A stretch of 46,964 bases of DNA, taken from Candidatus Nitrotoga sp. 1052. Lineage in GTDB: Bacteria; Pseudomonadota; Gammaproteobacteria; Burkholderiales; Gallionellaceae. The position numbers and the translations under genes were made by a program. The notes below the pieces were generated by a model. The model saw nothing but the letters and a program-made list of their open reading frames with translations. It searched no databases and was not told where the DNA came from. Shown here piece by piece: positions 7,309-16,110 of the stretch (positions within the stretch are counted from its first letter, which is position 1; every line of letters begins with the position of its first letter). The stretch lies in assembly GCF_927312905.1 (NCBI RefSeq), contig NZ_CAKMHQ010000023.1:1-46964 (forward strand), read 5' to 3'.

Positions 7309-8907
7309 TCAATTACCCTGAATGCGCTTAAAAACAAGCACACCAATCGATGGCATGTCCTTAAACAACACGAAACCTTTCCCGATCATTCTCTGCGACA
7401 AACACCGATTTAATGCTTCCATCTGCATTTGCCCGAGATAGCTTGTGGCACCGGACACCGAGGTTACCTGTCCATCAGAGGCAGCACCCGAAATCACCAA
7501 ATAATCTGCACTGTCCATATCAATAGGGTACATGGAAAGAGACCTCGACCTGTAAAGCACAGGCATCACCCCCTCAATGGCACTTACCCTTGAACCTTGT
7601 GGAATAAGCGCATCCAGAGATCTGAGTAAACCTGCCGCAAATCTCTCGTAAGAATGCTGCGGGTCAGCGTAATAACGAGAGATTGTTCCAAGAACACCGC
7701 TTTTAACGGAAGCAAGAAAACTCTTTTCGAATTTTCCCGTATAGGGATTGAGGTAACCAGCTACCAGAAGAACGTAGACACCAACTATAAGCGGCAAGGC
7801 AGCGTGCCAGATACCCGCATTAAAACGGTTAATCAGCCGCAGGTAACCAATCGATGCCACAAAGATAAGAAATGGCAAATACATCGCGTGATAATGCGTC
7901 GACCATCCGTTCAGTTCCGCACCGCCAACGGTAATCAGAAAACTTGGAATCATTACCGCAATTCCAAGGGCAAAATAGCGGAAGCCAGAAAATGGAGCAA
8001 AAATCCCCATGAAGAGCAGATTAACCAACATGAATGGCACCAACCCCGGGGCCTGCAGCCTCTGCAGGGGATCGTGCAAAATCACCATGGCGTTGTCGAG
8101 CAGCCCCCCACCTCCCTCAATACCTTCAAAAACAAACCTGAAATAAAAGAAAAGGTACGCTCCAAGAAGCATGAGAAGTGCCAGCATGGAATTCCTGATT
8201 TCGGTGGACTTTCGCACCTGTGGGAAAAAAAGCAGGAAAAATACGATCTCACCCATCATCATGATGGCGGCGCGTTCCGTGAACAAGGCAGCCACAATAG
8301 TCGATGCAACAAAACCTGCCAGTAGGCGCCTGACCGTCTCCTCCTCATCCCTGCAAACAATAGCGTGCATAAAATAAAGCGACAACAAGGCAAACGGCAT
8401 GTACAACCTGTCAAGGTAATAATCACCAACAGCCGAATAAGACCATGCCGGATAGAGCGCCACGCACAGCACAAAAGCCAGGCTGGGCAATCCCTGCCCC
8501 CCCTGCTTTCTTAAAAAAACAAAAGGTATGATAAGTAACAGAACATGTGCCAGCGCGTTCAAGAATGCAAACGTAAGTTCAGGGCCAGCGAATGCAGTAA
8601 GGAGCGAGATCGGATAAAGGGCGGTATAGGCATGGTTATCGAGGACGTTATATGCCAGCGGCTTCTTCATTTCTAAATCTGACTGACAAAGCGTTTCGAC
8701 GGGCACTTTCAATGTCTTCAGCGCATCGGGCCAAGAGGCTACCGTTCTGGATGTGGGTTGACCGCTCTCGAGAACGCTCAGGGAACTTTCAAACAGGAAA
8801 ACGGAATCTAGGTGTTTAAGCGCCGTGATGCGATAGAAAAAATTTGAAAAGACTACAACAAGAACCACGCACGTTGCCGCGACCACCCACTTCTCAATGC
8901 TTTTCAT
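7309..8907 (-). CDS. Polytopic membrane protein, GT-C/DUF2079-like (putative Gtr-type transferase)
   Basis: A 532-aa protein with about ten hydrophobic segments, starting with a membrane helix at residues 9-25, then a large periplasmic loop (about 30-105) and a C-terminal soluble domain (about 410-532). The loop contains LDNHAYTALYPISLL and the middle TERAA, which recall the DUF2079 family of GT-C-like proteins. It follows a GtrB-type transferase (14-base overlap) and a GtrA protein. In phage and O-antigen gtr operons that third position is held by the specific transferase that moves a sugar from undecaprenyl phosphate onto the chain in the periplasm. That role is inferred from order and topology; no catalytic residue was identified with certainty. 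Confidence 0.65.
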   Translation of the reverse strand: MKSIEKWVVAATCVVLVVVFSNFFYRITALKHLDSVFLFESSLSVLESGQPTSRTVASWPDALKTLKVPVETLCQSDLEMKKPLAYNVLDNHAYTALYPISLLTAFAGPELTFAFLNALAHVLLLIIPFVFLRKQGGQGLPSLAFVLCVALYPAWSYSAVGDYYLDRLYMPFALLSLYFMHAIVCRDEEETVRRLLAGFVASTIVAALFTERAAIMMMGEIVFFLLFFPQVRKSTEIRNSMLALLMLLGAYLFFYFRFVFEGIEGGGGLLDNAMVILHDPLQRLQAPGLVPFMLVNLLFMGIFAPFSGFRYFALGIAVMIPSFLITVGGAELNGWSTHYHAMYLPFLIFVASIGYLRLINRFNAGIWHAALPLIVGVYVLLVAGYLNPYTGKFEKSFLASVKSGVLGTISRYYADPQHSYERFAAGLLRSLDALIPQGSRVSAIEGVMPVLYRSRSLSMYPIDMDSADYLVISGAASDGQVTSVSGATSYLGQMQMEALNRCLSQRMIGKGFVLFKDMPSIGVLVFKRIQGN

Positions 8908-9922
8908 AACAATCTGTTCCTGAGCTTGTAGAAAATTGTGACGAACGCGAACCGCTCATCGGCAATTGCCGCTCAACAATGTACAAAGGCCTTTCTTTCA
9001 CGTCGTCGTAGATACGCCAGAGGTATTCTCCGATTATCCCGAGCATCATCATAATCAAACCGCCCACAATCAAAAGTGTAACCATGATGGGCGCCCAGCC
9101 GGCGAATGGCGTCTGACCCTGAAACCAAGCGCCTACAATCACCACTGCATATATCAAGCCTGCCGATGCTGTCAGGAAGCCCAGACTGGACATCAAGCGG
9201 ATAGGCAGATATGAAGAATCGAGAATCAGGTCGGTAAAATATTTAAACTTTTTCGCAAACGTCCACCCCGATTTGCCATGTGTTCTTCGCTCGCGTGCAT
9301 AGGGTATGAAAACAGTGGGCAGGCCAAGCCAAAGTACATCGCCCTGAAAAAAACGATGCCGGCCATTGAAAGAACGCAATAGCTTAGTTGCTCGATAACT
9401 CAGTAGCAAATAATCGAACCCACCTGCAGGGATGCGCGGATTCGCTCTCCGCGCAAAACCGTAAGCGATCCGAGAAAACAGGGTAGCGGCCACATCATCG
9501 TCCCTACTTTCCCGGTGAGCAATCACGATTTCCTGCCCCGTTTCCCACTGGGAAACCATCTGCACCATAACCCCGACAGGGTCCTGAAGATCAGCCGAAA
9601 TGGTAATGACAGCATCCCCTTGGGCAGCCTCATAACCCGCGAGAATTGCACTAACCTGTCCGAAATTCCTGGAAAGTTTAACCAGGCTTACATGATCCGG
9701 GTTTCCCGCCCGAACACGCTCCAACTCCTCCCACGAACCATCCTGAGACCCATCATCTACGAATACGATTTCAATATCCAGATGAGGGAAACTTTGCTCC
9801 CTGACTTGAAGAATCCGCAGACAGGTTTCGCTCACAGTCTCGCGGTTCTGGTAAACCGGAACGACAACTGAAACTCGCTTTCGCTGGCCTAAGGAAGTGA
9901 TACTAGAATTATTTTTATTCAT
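8894..9922 (-). CDS. gtrB: GtrB/DPM1-like polyprenyl-phosphate glycosyltransferase (GT2)
   Basis: A 342-aa inverting GT2 that transfers a sugar from a nucleotide donor to undecaprenyl phosphate on the cytoplasmic face. Seen: VSVVVPVYQNRETV, FVDDGSQDGS, the DXD-like SADLQDP, and two C-terminal membrane helices (FLTASAGLIYAVVIVGAWF and the IMVTLLIVGG segment) followed by GIIGEYLWRIYDDVKERPLY, the signature tail of GtrB proteins. The open frame extends to 10102, but the ATG at 9922 overlaps the upstream gtrA stop by four bases and gives the family length. It forms a three-gene set with gtrA and the membrane protein downstream. Confidence 0.88.
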   Translation of the reverse strand: MNKNNSSITSLGQRKRVSVVVPVYQNRETVSETCLRILQVREQSFPHLDIEIVFVDDGSQDGSWEELERVRAGNPDHVSLVKLSRNFGQVSAILAGYEAAQGDAVITISADLQDPVGVMVQMVSQWETGQEIVIAHRESRDDDVAATLFSRIAYGFARRANPRIPAGGFDYLLLSYRATKLLRSFNGRHRFFQGDVLWLGLPTVFIPYARERRTHGKSGWTFAKKFKYFTDLILDSSYLPIRLMSSLGFLTASAGLIYAVVIVGAWFQGQTPFAGWAPIMVTLLIVGGLIMMMLGIIGEYLWRIYDDVKERPLYIVERQLPMSGSRSSQFSTSSGTDCYEKH

Positions 9923-10311
9923 GCAGACCTGAAAGAAAAATGTCGGTGACCAAAATAGGAAAACACCGTCACGATTAGCACAGAAATGGCCTGAGCAACC
10001 ATCAGTCCCATCCCCAACTCCACAAAGAGAATCAACAACAACGCATTGCTCGCCATTCCAGAGAGATTCACAATAAAAAATCGCAAATATTCGTTCCACC
10101 ATGGAGCGGTCGAACGAAACACAACAAAGCGTTGACCAATGTAAGCATGTGTAAGAGAGAGCATAAAACTTATTCCAAGTATAACTAGGTAGTGAGTAGA
10201 TTCACCCAGAATATAATTTACTAGACCAAAAAGTAGATACCCTACGGCGGTGTTGTAAAGACCGATGAGCAGATACCGTACGGTACGGGCATTTATGTTT
10301 ACAAGTTTCAC
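9919..10311 (-). CDS. gtrA: GtrA family membrane protein (putative flippase of Und-P-sugar)
   Basis: A 130-aa protein with four membrane helices. RYLLIGLYNTAVGYLLFGLV, the middle GQRFVVFRS motif and the C-terminal FSYFGHRHFSFRS are typical of the GtrA/DPMS family, thought to translocate undecaprenyl-phosphate sugars. The start is a GTG at 10311 with AGGT upstream, five bases after the preceding acyltransferase gene. It overlaps gtrB by four bases, so the two are coupled. Confidence 0.85.
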   Translation of the reverse strand: MKLVNINARTVRYLLIGLYNTAVGYLLFGLVNYILGESTHYLVILGISFMLSLTHAYIGQRFVVFRSTAPWWNEYLRFFIVNLSGMASNALLLILFVELGMGLMVAQAISVLIVTVFSYFGHRHFSFRSA

Positions 10312-10315
10312 AATA

Positions 10316-10897
10316 TTACCTGCTGGATTGTTCCAGCTCCTGCCGAAATTGTCGCTCCAGCTCTAATAAATCTGTCTTGCGTTCCTTGGTCCGTCGCGCT
10401 GGGACGCCAGTATATATACCAAAAGGATTACAGTTTTGATTTACCAGCGTTAGTGCGCCAACAGCAACCCCTTCTCCAATCGTAATGCCCGGCAAAATTA
10501 CCGCACCGCTACCGACAATTGCATGTTTGCAAATCTTCACATCCGCGACCTGCATGTTGGTATAACGGGCAGGCACCATTGGATTTGTCATTGCTGCTCC
10601 CGAATAATCATCGTTGCTCGAGTAAATGCTGACACGTGAGGAGATATTAATAAAATCCTCCAGTATCACAGCACCGCCTCCAATAATCGAACTATACACG
10701 CCAATATGGATGTAATCCCCCAGCAAGACCCCGCCCTCACCAGCCGATAAAACACAAAAATCATCAATTCGCACATGATTGCCGATTGAAATATTATTGG
10801 CCCCATACACTGAAGCCTTGCGAGAAAGCAGAACGCCTTCCCCGACAGAGCGAAAACCTAAAGACTGTAATTCGTCTTCTAAATAGTAGGACATCAC
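10316..10897 (-). CDS. Left-handed beta-helix acyltransferase (VioB/WbbJ-like)
   Basis: A 193-aa hexapeptide-repeat protein. Repeats of the form isoleucine-G-hexad run from about residue 30 (NISIGNHVRI) through LLGDYIHIG, AVILEDFINI to IVGSGAVILPGITIGEGVAVGA, with a loop carrying NPMVPARYTN and the C-terminal GVPARR, as in sugar O/N-acetyltransferases. Its start overlaps the aminotransferase stop by four bases. Given that pairing, it most likely acetylates the amino group of the 4-amino-4,6-dideoxyhexose made by the preceding enzyme. The acyl group is not determined by sequence. Confidence 0.8.
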   Translation of the reverse strand: MMSYYLEDELQSLGFRSVGEGVLLSRKASVYGANNISIGNHVRIDDFCVLSAGEGGVLLGDYIHIGVYSSIIGGGAVILEDFINISSRVSIYSSNDDYSGAAMTNPMVPARYTNMQVADVKICKHAIVGSGAVILPGITIGEGVAVGALTLVNQNCNPFGIYTGVPARRTKERKTDLLELERQFRQELEQSSR

Positions 10898-12003
10898 CTT
10901 CCGCCCCGTATGATGTCCAGAATCCTATCCTGATCGGATAAAGAAAGATCAGGGTAGATAGGCAGGCACAAAATGTGTTCTGAAATACACTTTGCAACGG
11001 GCAGTCTGCCTGGTGCAGCCGACGGCAGACCGCGATACATCGGCATCTCACTGATCAACGGGTAGAAATAGCGGCGAGACAGAATCCCCTGATCTTTCAA
11101 TAACTGGTAAAGAGCATCCCTTGACATCGGATAAGCATCATCCACGAGAATCGGAAAATACGAGTAGTTCTGCGTACTGTCAGTGACTGACTTGAAAACC
11201 GATATACCAGCAATATCGGCCAGTCCATTCCGGTATCGCTCATCAACGTGCTGCCTTGCGCTGATCGCCGAATCGATATATCGAAGCTGAAGCAAGCCAA
11301 AGGCGGCCTGCACCTCATTCATCTTGCCGTTGATTCCGGGGGCAACCACAGTCACCTCGTCAGCAAAACCAAAATTCTTCAGATAATCAATCCGCTGTTT
11401 TGTCTTCGCATCAGGGCAGACGATGGCCCCTCCCTCAAAGGTATTGAAGACCTTGGTTGCATGAAAACTCAGAACAGACAAATCGCCATGCTTGAGCAGC
11501 GATTCTCCCTTGTAGCGAATTCCAAAAGCGTGTGCTGCATCGTAAATGACCCGCAACCCATAGGCATCTGCAATTTTCTGAATTCGCTCCACCTCGCACG
11601 GATTCCCATAACAGTGCACAGGCATGATCGCAGTGGTCAAGGTGGTGATCGCCGACTCGATTTTTTCCGGGTCGAGGTTGAACGAAACCGGATCAATATC
11701 CACAAAAACAGGCTTGATGTTGTTCCACAAAAGAGAATGCGCGGTCGCTACAAATGAATAAGGCGTGGTAATCACCTCACCAGTGATACGTAGTGACTGC
11801 AATGCAGTAACAAGGGCAATCGTACCGTTTGTAAATAGTGATAAATGCTCAACACCAAGATACTCAGCAAGTTCGCGTTCAAGCTGCTGATGGAATGGGC
11901 CTGCGTTGGTCAGCCACTTCGACTCCCATATCTCGGAAAGGTAGGGAATAAACTCCTCCAGCGGCGGCATAAATGGTTGAGTTACATATATATTTTTTTT
12001 CAT
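10894..12003 (-). CDS. DegT/DnrJ/EryC1 sugar aminotransferase (VioA-like)
   Basis: A 369-aa PLP enzyme that aminates a keto-sugar nucleotide, giving a 4-amino-4,6-dideoxy sugar. The N-terminus VTQPFMPPLEEF and WESKWLTNAGP follow the VioA-type (dTDP-4-amino-4,6-dideoxyglucose) subgroup. The PLP-binding lysine is K184 in SFHATKVFNTFEGG, and D155 in IYDAAHAFG should bind the pyridine nitrogen. The start ATG has GAGGG upstream. The upstream enzymes RmlA and RmlB that would make its dTDP-4-keto-6-deoxyglucose substrate are absent from the window and may be elsewhere. Confidence 0.85.
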   Translation of the reverse strand: MKKNIYVTQPFMPPLEEFIPYLSEIWESKWLTNAGPFHQQLERELAEYLGVEHLSLFTNGTIALVTALQSLRITGEVITTPYSFVATAHSLLWNNIKPVFVDIDPVSFNLDPEKIESAITTLTTAIMPVHCYGNPCEVERIQKIADAYGLRVIYDAAHAFGIRYKGESLLKHGDLSVLSFHATKVFNTFEGGAIVCPDAKTKQRIDYLKNFGFADEVTVVAPGINGKMNEVQAAFGLLQLRYIDSAISARQHVDERYRNGLADIAGISVFKSVTDSTQNYSYFPILVDDAYPMSRDALYQLLKDQGILSRRYFYPLISEMPMYRGLPSAAPGRLPVAKCISEHILCLPIYPDLSLSDQDRILDIIRGGR

Positions 12004-12027
12004 TTCAACAACCCTCGTAAGTAGACA

Positions 12028-13629
12028 TTAACCGTGAAGGCTTTCCATTGCTAAAACTGTAGCCAGTTGTCTTCCAATCCTGTCAGCATTCGCCATGATT
12101 GTAAGCGTATGCGATTTCTCTGTAAGCGTTGGCAAGCAAGCTCCATCAACAACAAAAATCCCGTCAAGTCCCTCAACCTCACCACGCTGCGATGTCTCCC
12201 CGATAAACGGTGACTCTCGCATCGGAAGCGTCCCTGCATAATGAATGTCGCCCCCAGGGGGGCCGATCGTAAAGCTGCCTGGCAGTAACACGGCACCCAT
12301 ACTCCAATATGCCTTGCGTAGCTTCTTGGCGGCCTCGTCCATAAGTGGCACGACGGCATTGCAATATTTACCCGTCACGCTCAGGGAATCATCCGGCTGT
12401 AATTCGGCCTCTGCGGCAGTCAAATGGCCCGGCAAGAAGACATTCCCAACCACACAGGAACTCAATAGCTCCCGTAGTAGATCAATGCCATACCGCCGCC
12501 GAAGTGGTACGTGCCGCACGAACTCAGATAACGGAATACCTGTCGTTGCAAAGGTAGAGCCAAAAGCGGTGATGGTGTCTTGGAGATTCAGGGAAAAAGA
12601 CAATTGACCCAACCCGAACCCAGGCATCCTCGGAGCGCCCAATAGTCGCGGCAGCCAAAGCATGAACGCAGCAGTCGGGCATGATAGCAATGGAACGGGG
12701 TGCCTGTGATTCAATGTTTTCAACACTATTCGGGTAGTAGCCAGTGTGCCGGCAGCCAGAACGATCCTGCTTGCAGTAATTGATCTTCGCTCACCATCCG
12801 AAGATGTTTGGCCCTCCACAGCCCAATAGCCGTCGTAGCGGGTCAATCCATCCACCACAAAGCCAGAAAGTTCACTAAAGTTCTCATGCTTGCGAAGACT
12901 CGGCAGATCGCCTGTTGAGGAATACATCGAGTGCCGCCGACATCCCCATAAACAGTTCCCCGAGAGATTGCAGGCCTGACGACTAGCGGTATCTTCACTT
13001 AGTACAGCAACTCTCGACCGCCCCAGCCTGAATCCTTGCGCATGAAGTTTTTTCCTGTGGTTCAAATAACGCTGAGACAAGCGCGTATGCAGCGCATCCA
13101 TCGGTATCGGTGGTTGCGAGTAATCATCCAGCCCAAAGTAGTCTGACATGTCATCATCAACTCTTCCGCTGATGCCGATTCGTTGGCTGACCTTTGCGTA
13201 GGAAACATCCAGGTCAGATGCGGGAAATGGAAACGCAGCGATTTCTCTAGCCGAGAAACGAGCCACTCCGCATCCCCAGGCATTCGACAGGCCGCCTGTT
13301 GCCAACGAGCCGACCGTGATGAAATTTTTTCCTACGACATGGTTGCGTGCCTCGAACTCTTCAAAGGCATAGGCATGCGAAGGCACCCGCAGCTTCGGCG
13401 AAACAGCATCACGCTTCTTCAGCGCATGGGAATCCCCACCGACCATCCACTTCCATTGCTCGGTGTCGTTGATGCGTGCTGAAAGAAAATCCGCTTCTGG
13501 CGGCAGCACGCCAGGCTGTTTGCCTCCATCCACAATCAAAACGCGAAGGCCAGCATTCACCAGTGGAAAGGCCGCTGACACCCCAGAGGGGCCACTGCCG
13601 ACGATGATGATGTCGAAATCGGGGGTCAC
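12028..13629 (-). CDS. GMC-family FAD oxidoreductase
   Basis: A 533-aa flavoprotein. The N-terminal FAD dinucleotide motif VGSGPSGVSAAFPLVNAG is followed by the ribose-binding acidic end VDGG; the C-terminus has DIHYAGTLPM and KSHTLTIMANADRIG, the GMC substrate region with its histidine. GMC enzymes oxidise alcohols. Here the neighbours (SDR, GtrA, polyprenyl-P transferase, methyltransferase) suggest a sugar or lipid-linked sugar as substrate. The GTG at 13629 overlaps the SDR stop as GTGA with AAGGGAG upstream, so it is preferred to the longer frame (to 13710). It retains a cysteine-rich stretch (CNLSGNCLWGC) seen in some GMC relatives. Specific activity unknown. Confidence 0.8.
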   Translation of the reverse strand: MTPDFDIIIVGSGPSGVSAAFPLVNAGLRVLIVDGGKQPGVLPPEADFLSARINDTEQWKWMVGGDSHALKKRDAVSPKLRVPSHAYAFEEFEARNHVVGKNFITVGSLATGGLSNAWGCGVARFSAREIAAFPFPASDLDVSYAKVSQRIGISGRVDDDMSDYFGLDDYSQPPIPMDALHTRLSQRYLNHRKKLHAQGFRLGRSRVAVLSEDTASRQACNLSGNCLWGCRRHSMYSSTGDLPSLRKHENFSELSGFVVDGLTRYDGYWAVEGQTSSDGERRSITASRIVLAAGTLATTRIVLKTLNHRHPVPLLSCPTAAFMLWLPRLLGAPRMPGFGLGQLSFSLNLQDTITAFGSTFATTGIPLSEFVRHVPLRRRYGIDLLRELLSSCVVGNVFLPGHLTAAEAELQPDDSLSVTGKYCNAVVPLMDEAAKKLRKAYWSMGAVLLPGSFTIGPPGGDIHYAGTLPMRESPFIGETSQRGEVEGLDGIFVVDGACLPTLTEKSHTLTIMANADRIGRQLATVLAMESLHG

Positions 13630-14909
13630 AAAGCTCCCTTCGCACGCCCCAAGGCAAGGCGGACTAGCGGGAAAAAGATCACCCGTAACATTCGCCAGAA
13701 TACCTCGCATGCCACCGCGCTCGTCATCGAAAACAAACTACTTAGCACCCCGTGTTCATGGCCAAGGCCGAGAAAGCGATAAGCCCCAGTTGGAGTTGCC
13801 TCAGCCAGCATGGTCGCGGTATCCAGCCGCCAAGAAAATTCTGCCGATGCCGTTTTGCTAGCCCATACGGACTTGTCAAGCAACGACAAGAAAATGGGAT
13901 AACCCAGAAAAAACCTGGGCAGACCCAATGCCTGCCCACCGCGCAACTGCTCTATTGCACAAATGTAGCGGCGCAAGACAGCACTGCCCGGTGGTTCTTT
14001 CAATACATAAATAAGCAGTGCCCGCCCCTCCCGCAGCAAACATCTTCTTCGATCATTACCTGATGGATGCATCCCGGAATGTAGTGGGCGCAGCGTAAGT
14101 CCAAGCCGCTTGAGGTCAGATGCAGTCTCCATGACAGGCAAGTCGAAAAGTGAACGCAAGCGTTCCAGCCCTAGCCGAGTTCGCAATGCCTCGCCCAGGA
14201 CAGCAGCAAGTGCATTGATAATCACGACTGGCACAGGCACAAATCCTCGCCAGCAACGAAGCCGTGATTTGGCAATCCCATCAAGAAATTTTGAGAATGA
14301 GATAGGTTCAGGTGCGGCAAGGCAATATACGCCGGGAGGAACATCACCCCGTTCGGCAATTCGCAGCAGACCCTCTGCGAGATCATCTACGTGAATCGGT
14401 TGAACCTTGGGGGTCGGCACAAACGCAGGGAGTATCGATAATTGCTGGACAGTCTTGACCAGCATCCCAAACAGTCCGCGTAACTCCCCACCATAGACCT
14501 GCCCTGGCCGAACCACCCAACCACCAGCAGACAACACCTCCTGTTCAATATGCCATTTTGTTCGTCCATAGGCGGTCGGTGCATCAGCCCGCGCTGTTTG
14601 GCTGGATACAAAAATAAATTTTGCACCCACTTCCCGGGAAGACTTAATTAACCTTTGTGCGGCAACTAGCTCGCACTCATTTTTCAAACGATTGGTGTAT
14701 GTTGTATTGGCCGCAAGATGCACAACGGCATTTGTATTTATGGGAAACACGATCGAATTGTCTGATGACAAATCAAAAGGAAGCCATGATGCCGGAAAAG
14801 TTGATGGTCTTTGACGAGACGCTATTACAACGTCATGGCCGCGCCTCGATGCAAGACAAGTCAGACACGATCCAATGTAGCCCGTGGCACCGGTCACCAC
14901 CACCCTCAT
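13626..14909 (-). CDS. NAD(P)-dependent epimerase/dehydratase (SDR) with C-terminal extension
   Basis: A 427-aa protein. Residues 1-290 form an extended/atypical SDR: VVVTGATGYIGS for the cofactor, AVVHLAA, FVSSQTA, and the catalytic YxxxK in AYGRTKWHIEQ. The C-terminal 130 residues do not belong to the SDR fold and I do not recognise them; they are hydrophobic near the end (FFPLVRLALG). It overlaps both neighbours by four bases. With the FAD oxidoreductase downstream it could form an oxidise-then-reduce epimerase pair. The long open frame upstream of 14909 lies inside the previous gene and was not used. Confidence 0.8.
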   Translation of the reverse strand: MRVVVTGATGYIGSCLTCLASRRGHDVVIASRQRPSTFPASWLPFDLSSDNSIVFPINTNAVVHLAANTTYTNRLKNECELVAAQRLIKSSREVGAKFIFVSSQTARADAPTAYGRTKWHIEQEVLSAGGWVVRPGQVYGGELRGLFGMLVKTVQQLSILPAFVPTPKVQPIHVDDLAEGLLRIAERGDVPPGVYCLAAPEPISFSKFLDGIAKSRLRCWRGFVPVPVVIINALAAVLGEALRTRLGLERLRSLFDLPVMETASDLKRLGLTLRPLHSGMHPSGNDRRRCLLREGRALLIYVLKEPPGSAVLRRYICAIEQLRGGQALGLPRFFLGYPIFLSLLDKSVWASKTASAEFSWRLDTATMLAEATPTGAYRFLGLGHEHGVLSSLFSMTSAVACEVFWRMLRVIFFPLVRLALGRAKGAL

Positions 14910-15319
14910 ACACCGACTCCAGTGGAATTTTTCCTCTCTGGGTGTTTCTGCTGCCCAGTGAAAATAAAGTGCTTGCTTAAAGCATAAGTCAAAGCAACGC
15001 AAATAATATCAGCAATAAATTTCGCAGCAACTGGCTCGGCAATCCATACAAGCAGCAGTGCGAGAATCGCTGAAGCCGCAGGAATATTTAGCGCCAACAA
15101 TACAAAATATCGAATAGCCTGAGGTCTTATGGCAGAGCTTTCCGCAACACGAAAAGTAAAATTTCTATGGACAATGAAAGCAAAAATCCCTGCGGCAAGT
15201 TTAGCCAAAACATTTGCCATAATCGGCCCAGACAATCCTGATTTTAAAACGATCAGAAATAGCCCCATATCTATGCCATAGGCCAGCAGTTGAATGGCGA
15301 CATACCGCACGAAAGTCAT
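14906..15319 (-). CDS. GtrA family membrane protein
   Basis: A 137-aa protein with four helices and the family motifs VRYVAIQLLAYGIDMGLFL, IVHRNFTFRV and ALSKHFIFTG. It probably moves a polyprenyl-phosphate sugar across the membrane. This is the second GtrA of the operon, with little identity to the one at 9919, and it sits in a block with its own DPM1-like transferase (16107). The start ATG overlaps the methyltransferase stop (ATGA). Confidence 0.85.
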   Translation of the reverse strand: MTFVRYVAIQLLAYGIDMGLFLIVLKSGLSGPIMANVLAKLAAGIFAFIVHRNFTFRVAESSAIRPQAIRYFVLLALNIPAASAILALLLVWIAEPVAAKFIADIICVALTYALSKHFIFTGQQKHPERKNSTGVGV

Positions 15320-16110
15320 GCAACTACCTTACGAATAACAATGATGTGGTGCAGCGCGATCCATCTATTGAGCGGAGAAATCAACTTTTCCAACAACCCT
15401 ACAAACCCAGTGAATGAATCCGGCAGAAGCTGCCGGAAGTTCAACCCCCCAGAGAGCAGGTATTTCAAATAATTCCCAGCTAGTTCATTGTGCACGATTC
15501 TGAGTGACGGATGTTTTCGCTCATACTCATTTCGATCGCGAATAAACACGATGTAACTAAGTGCCTGATTTGCGCCATTCATTGGGCCTGACACCGGCGT
15601 TTCCCAAGACTGATAGGTTTTATCAAAACCCTCCGTGCGAAACAGTCGTTTGAACAGGAATGTTGCAAGCGGCCCATAGTAGGGTTCAAGTAAAATGGCG
15701 CCGCCACCGGGAATTAGCACTCGATCCAGTTCACGCAAGAATTCATCTGGGTGAGGGAAGTGGTGAAAGCAATTCTGTCCATACATTACTCTGACCGAGC
15801 TGTCCGCGAGATCCATTGCTTCCGCATTGATTACCCGATCCAAGTGGGGAGCGTAAACAATATCGGTAGCCAACACTTCGGGATAAGAATCCCGCATCGG
15901 CGAAACACCAGAACCCAGCTCAACCTTGATACCATCGCCAGACAAGAACTGACGATCTAGCTTCCTGAACAAATGATGAAACTCGGTGAACACCTCTCGC
16001 AACATGCGCTTTTTCTCAAGCATTTTGCGGTGCAGTGCCAAGCGATTCTCCCCGTCGACATCCATGCCGACGAGAAGCGGGTCGCACAGAAAATCAAGCA
16101 GTCGCCTCAT
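15316..16110 (-). CDS. SAM-dependent methyltransferase, type 11
   Basis: A 264-aa class I methyltransferase. Motif I is VELGSGVSPM, followed by LATDIV, and the later motif VLIPGGGAILLEPYYGP is the usual post-strand-4 signature. The substrate is not visible; the context suggests a sugar or polyprenyl-linked sugar. Both ends overlap neighbouring genes by four bases, so it belongs to the coupled GT2/MT/GtrA/SDR/GMC block. Confidence 0.8.
   Translation of the reverse strand: MRRLLDFLCDPLLVGMDVDGENRLALHRKMLEKKRMLREVFTEFHHLFRKLDRQFLSGDGIKVELGSGVSPMRDSYPEVLATDIVYAPHLDRVINAEAMDLADSSVRVMYGQNCFHHFPHPDEFLRELDRVLIPGGGAILLEPYYGPLATFLFKRLFRTEGFDKTYQSWETPVSGPMNGANQALSYIVFIRDRNEYERKHPSLRIVHNELAGNYLKYLLSGGLNFRQLLPDSFTGFVGLLEKLISPLNRWIALHHIIVIRKVVA

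Noticed and set aside
7654-8325. Plus-strand open frame of 223 codons
   Set aside because: It lies entirely inside the oppositely oriented membrane protein gene, has a lysine/asparagine/histidine-rich composition typical of an antisense shadow, and no ribosome site.
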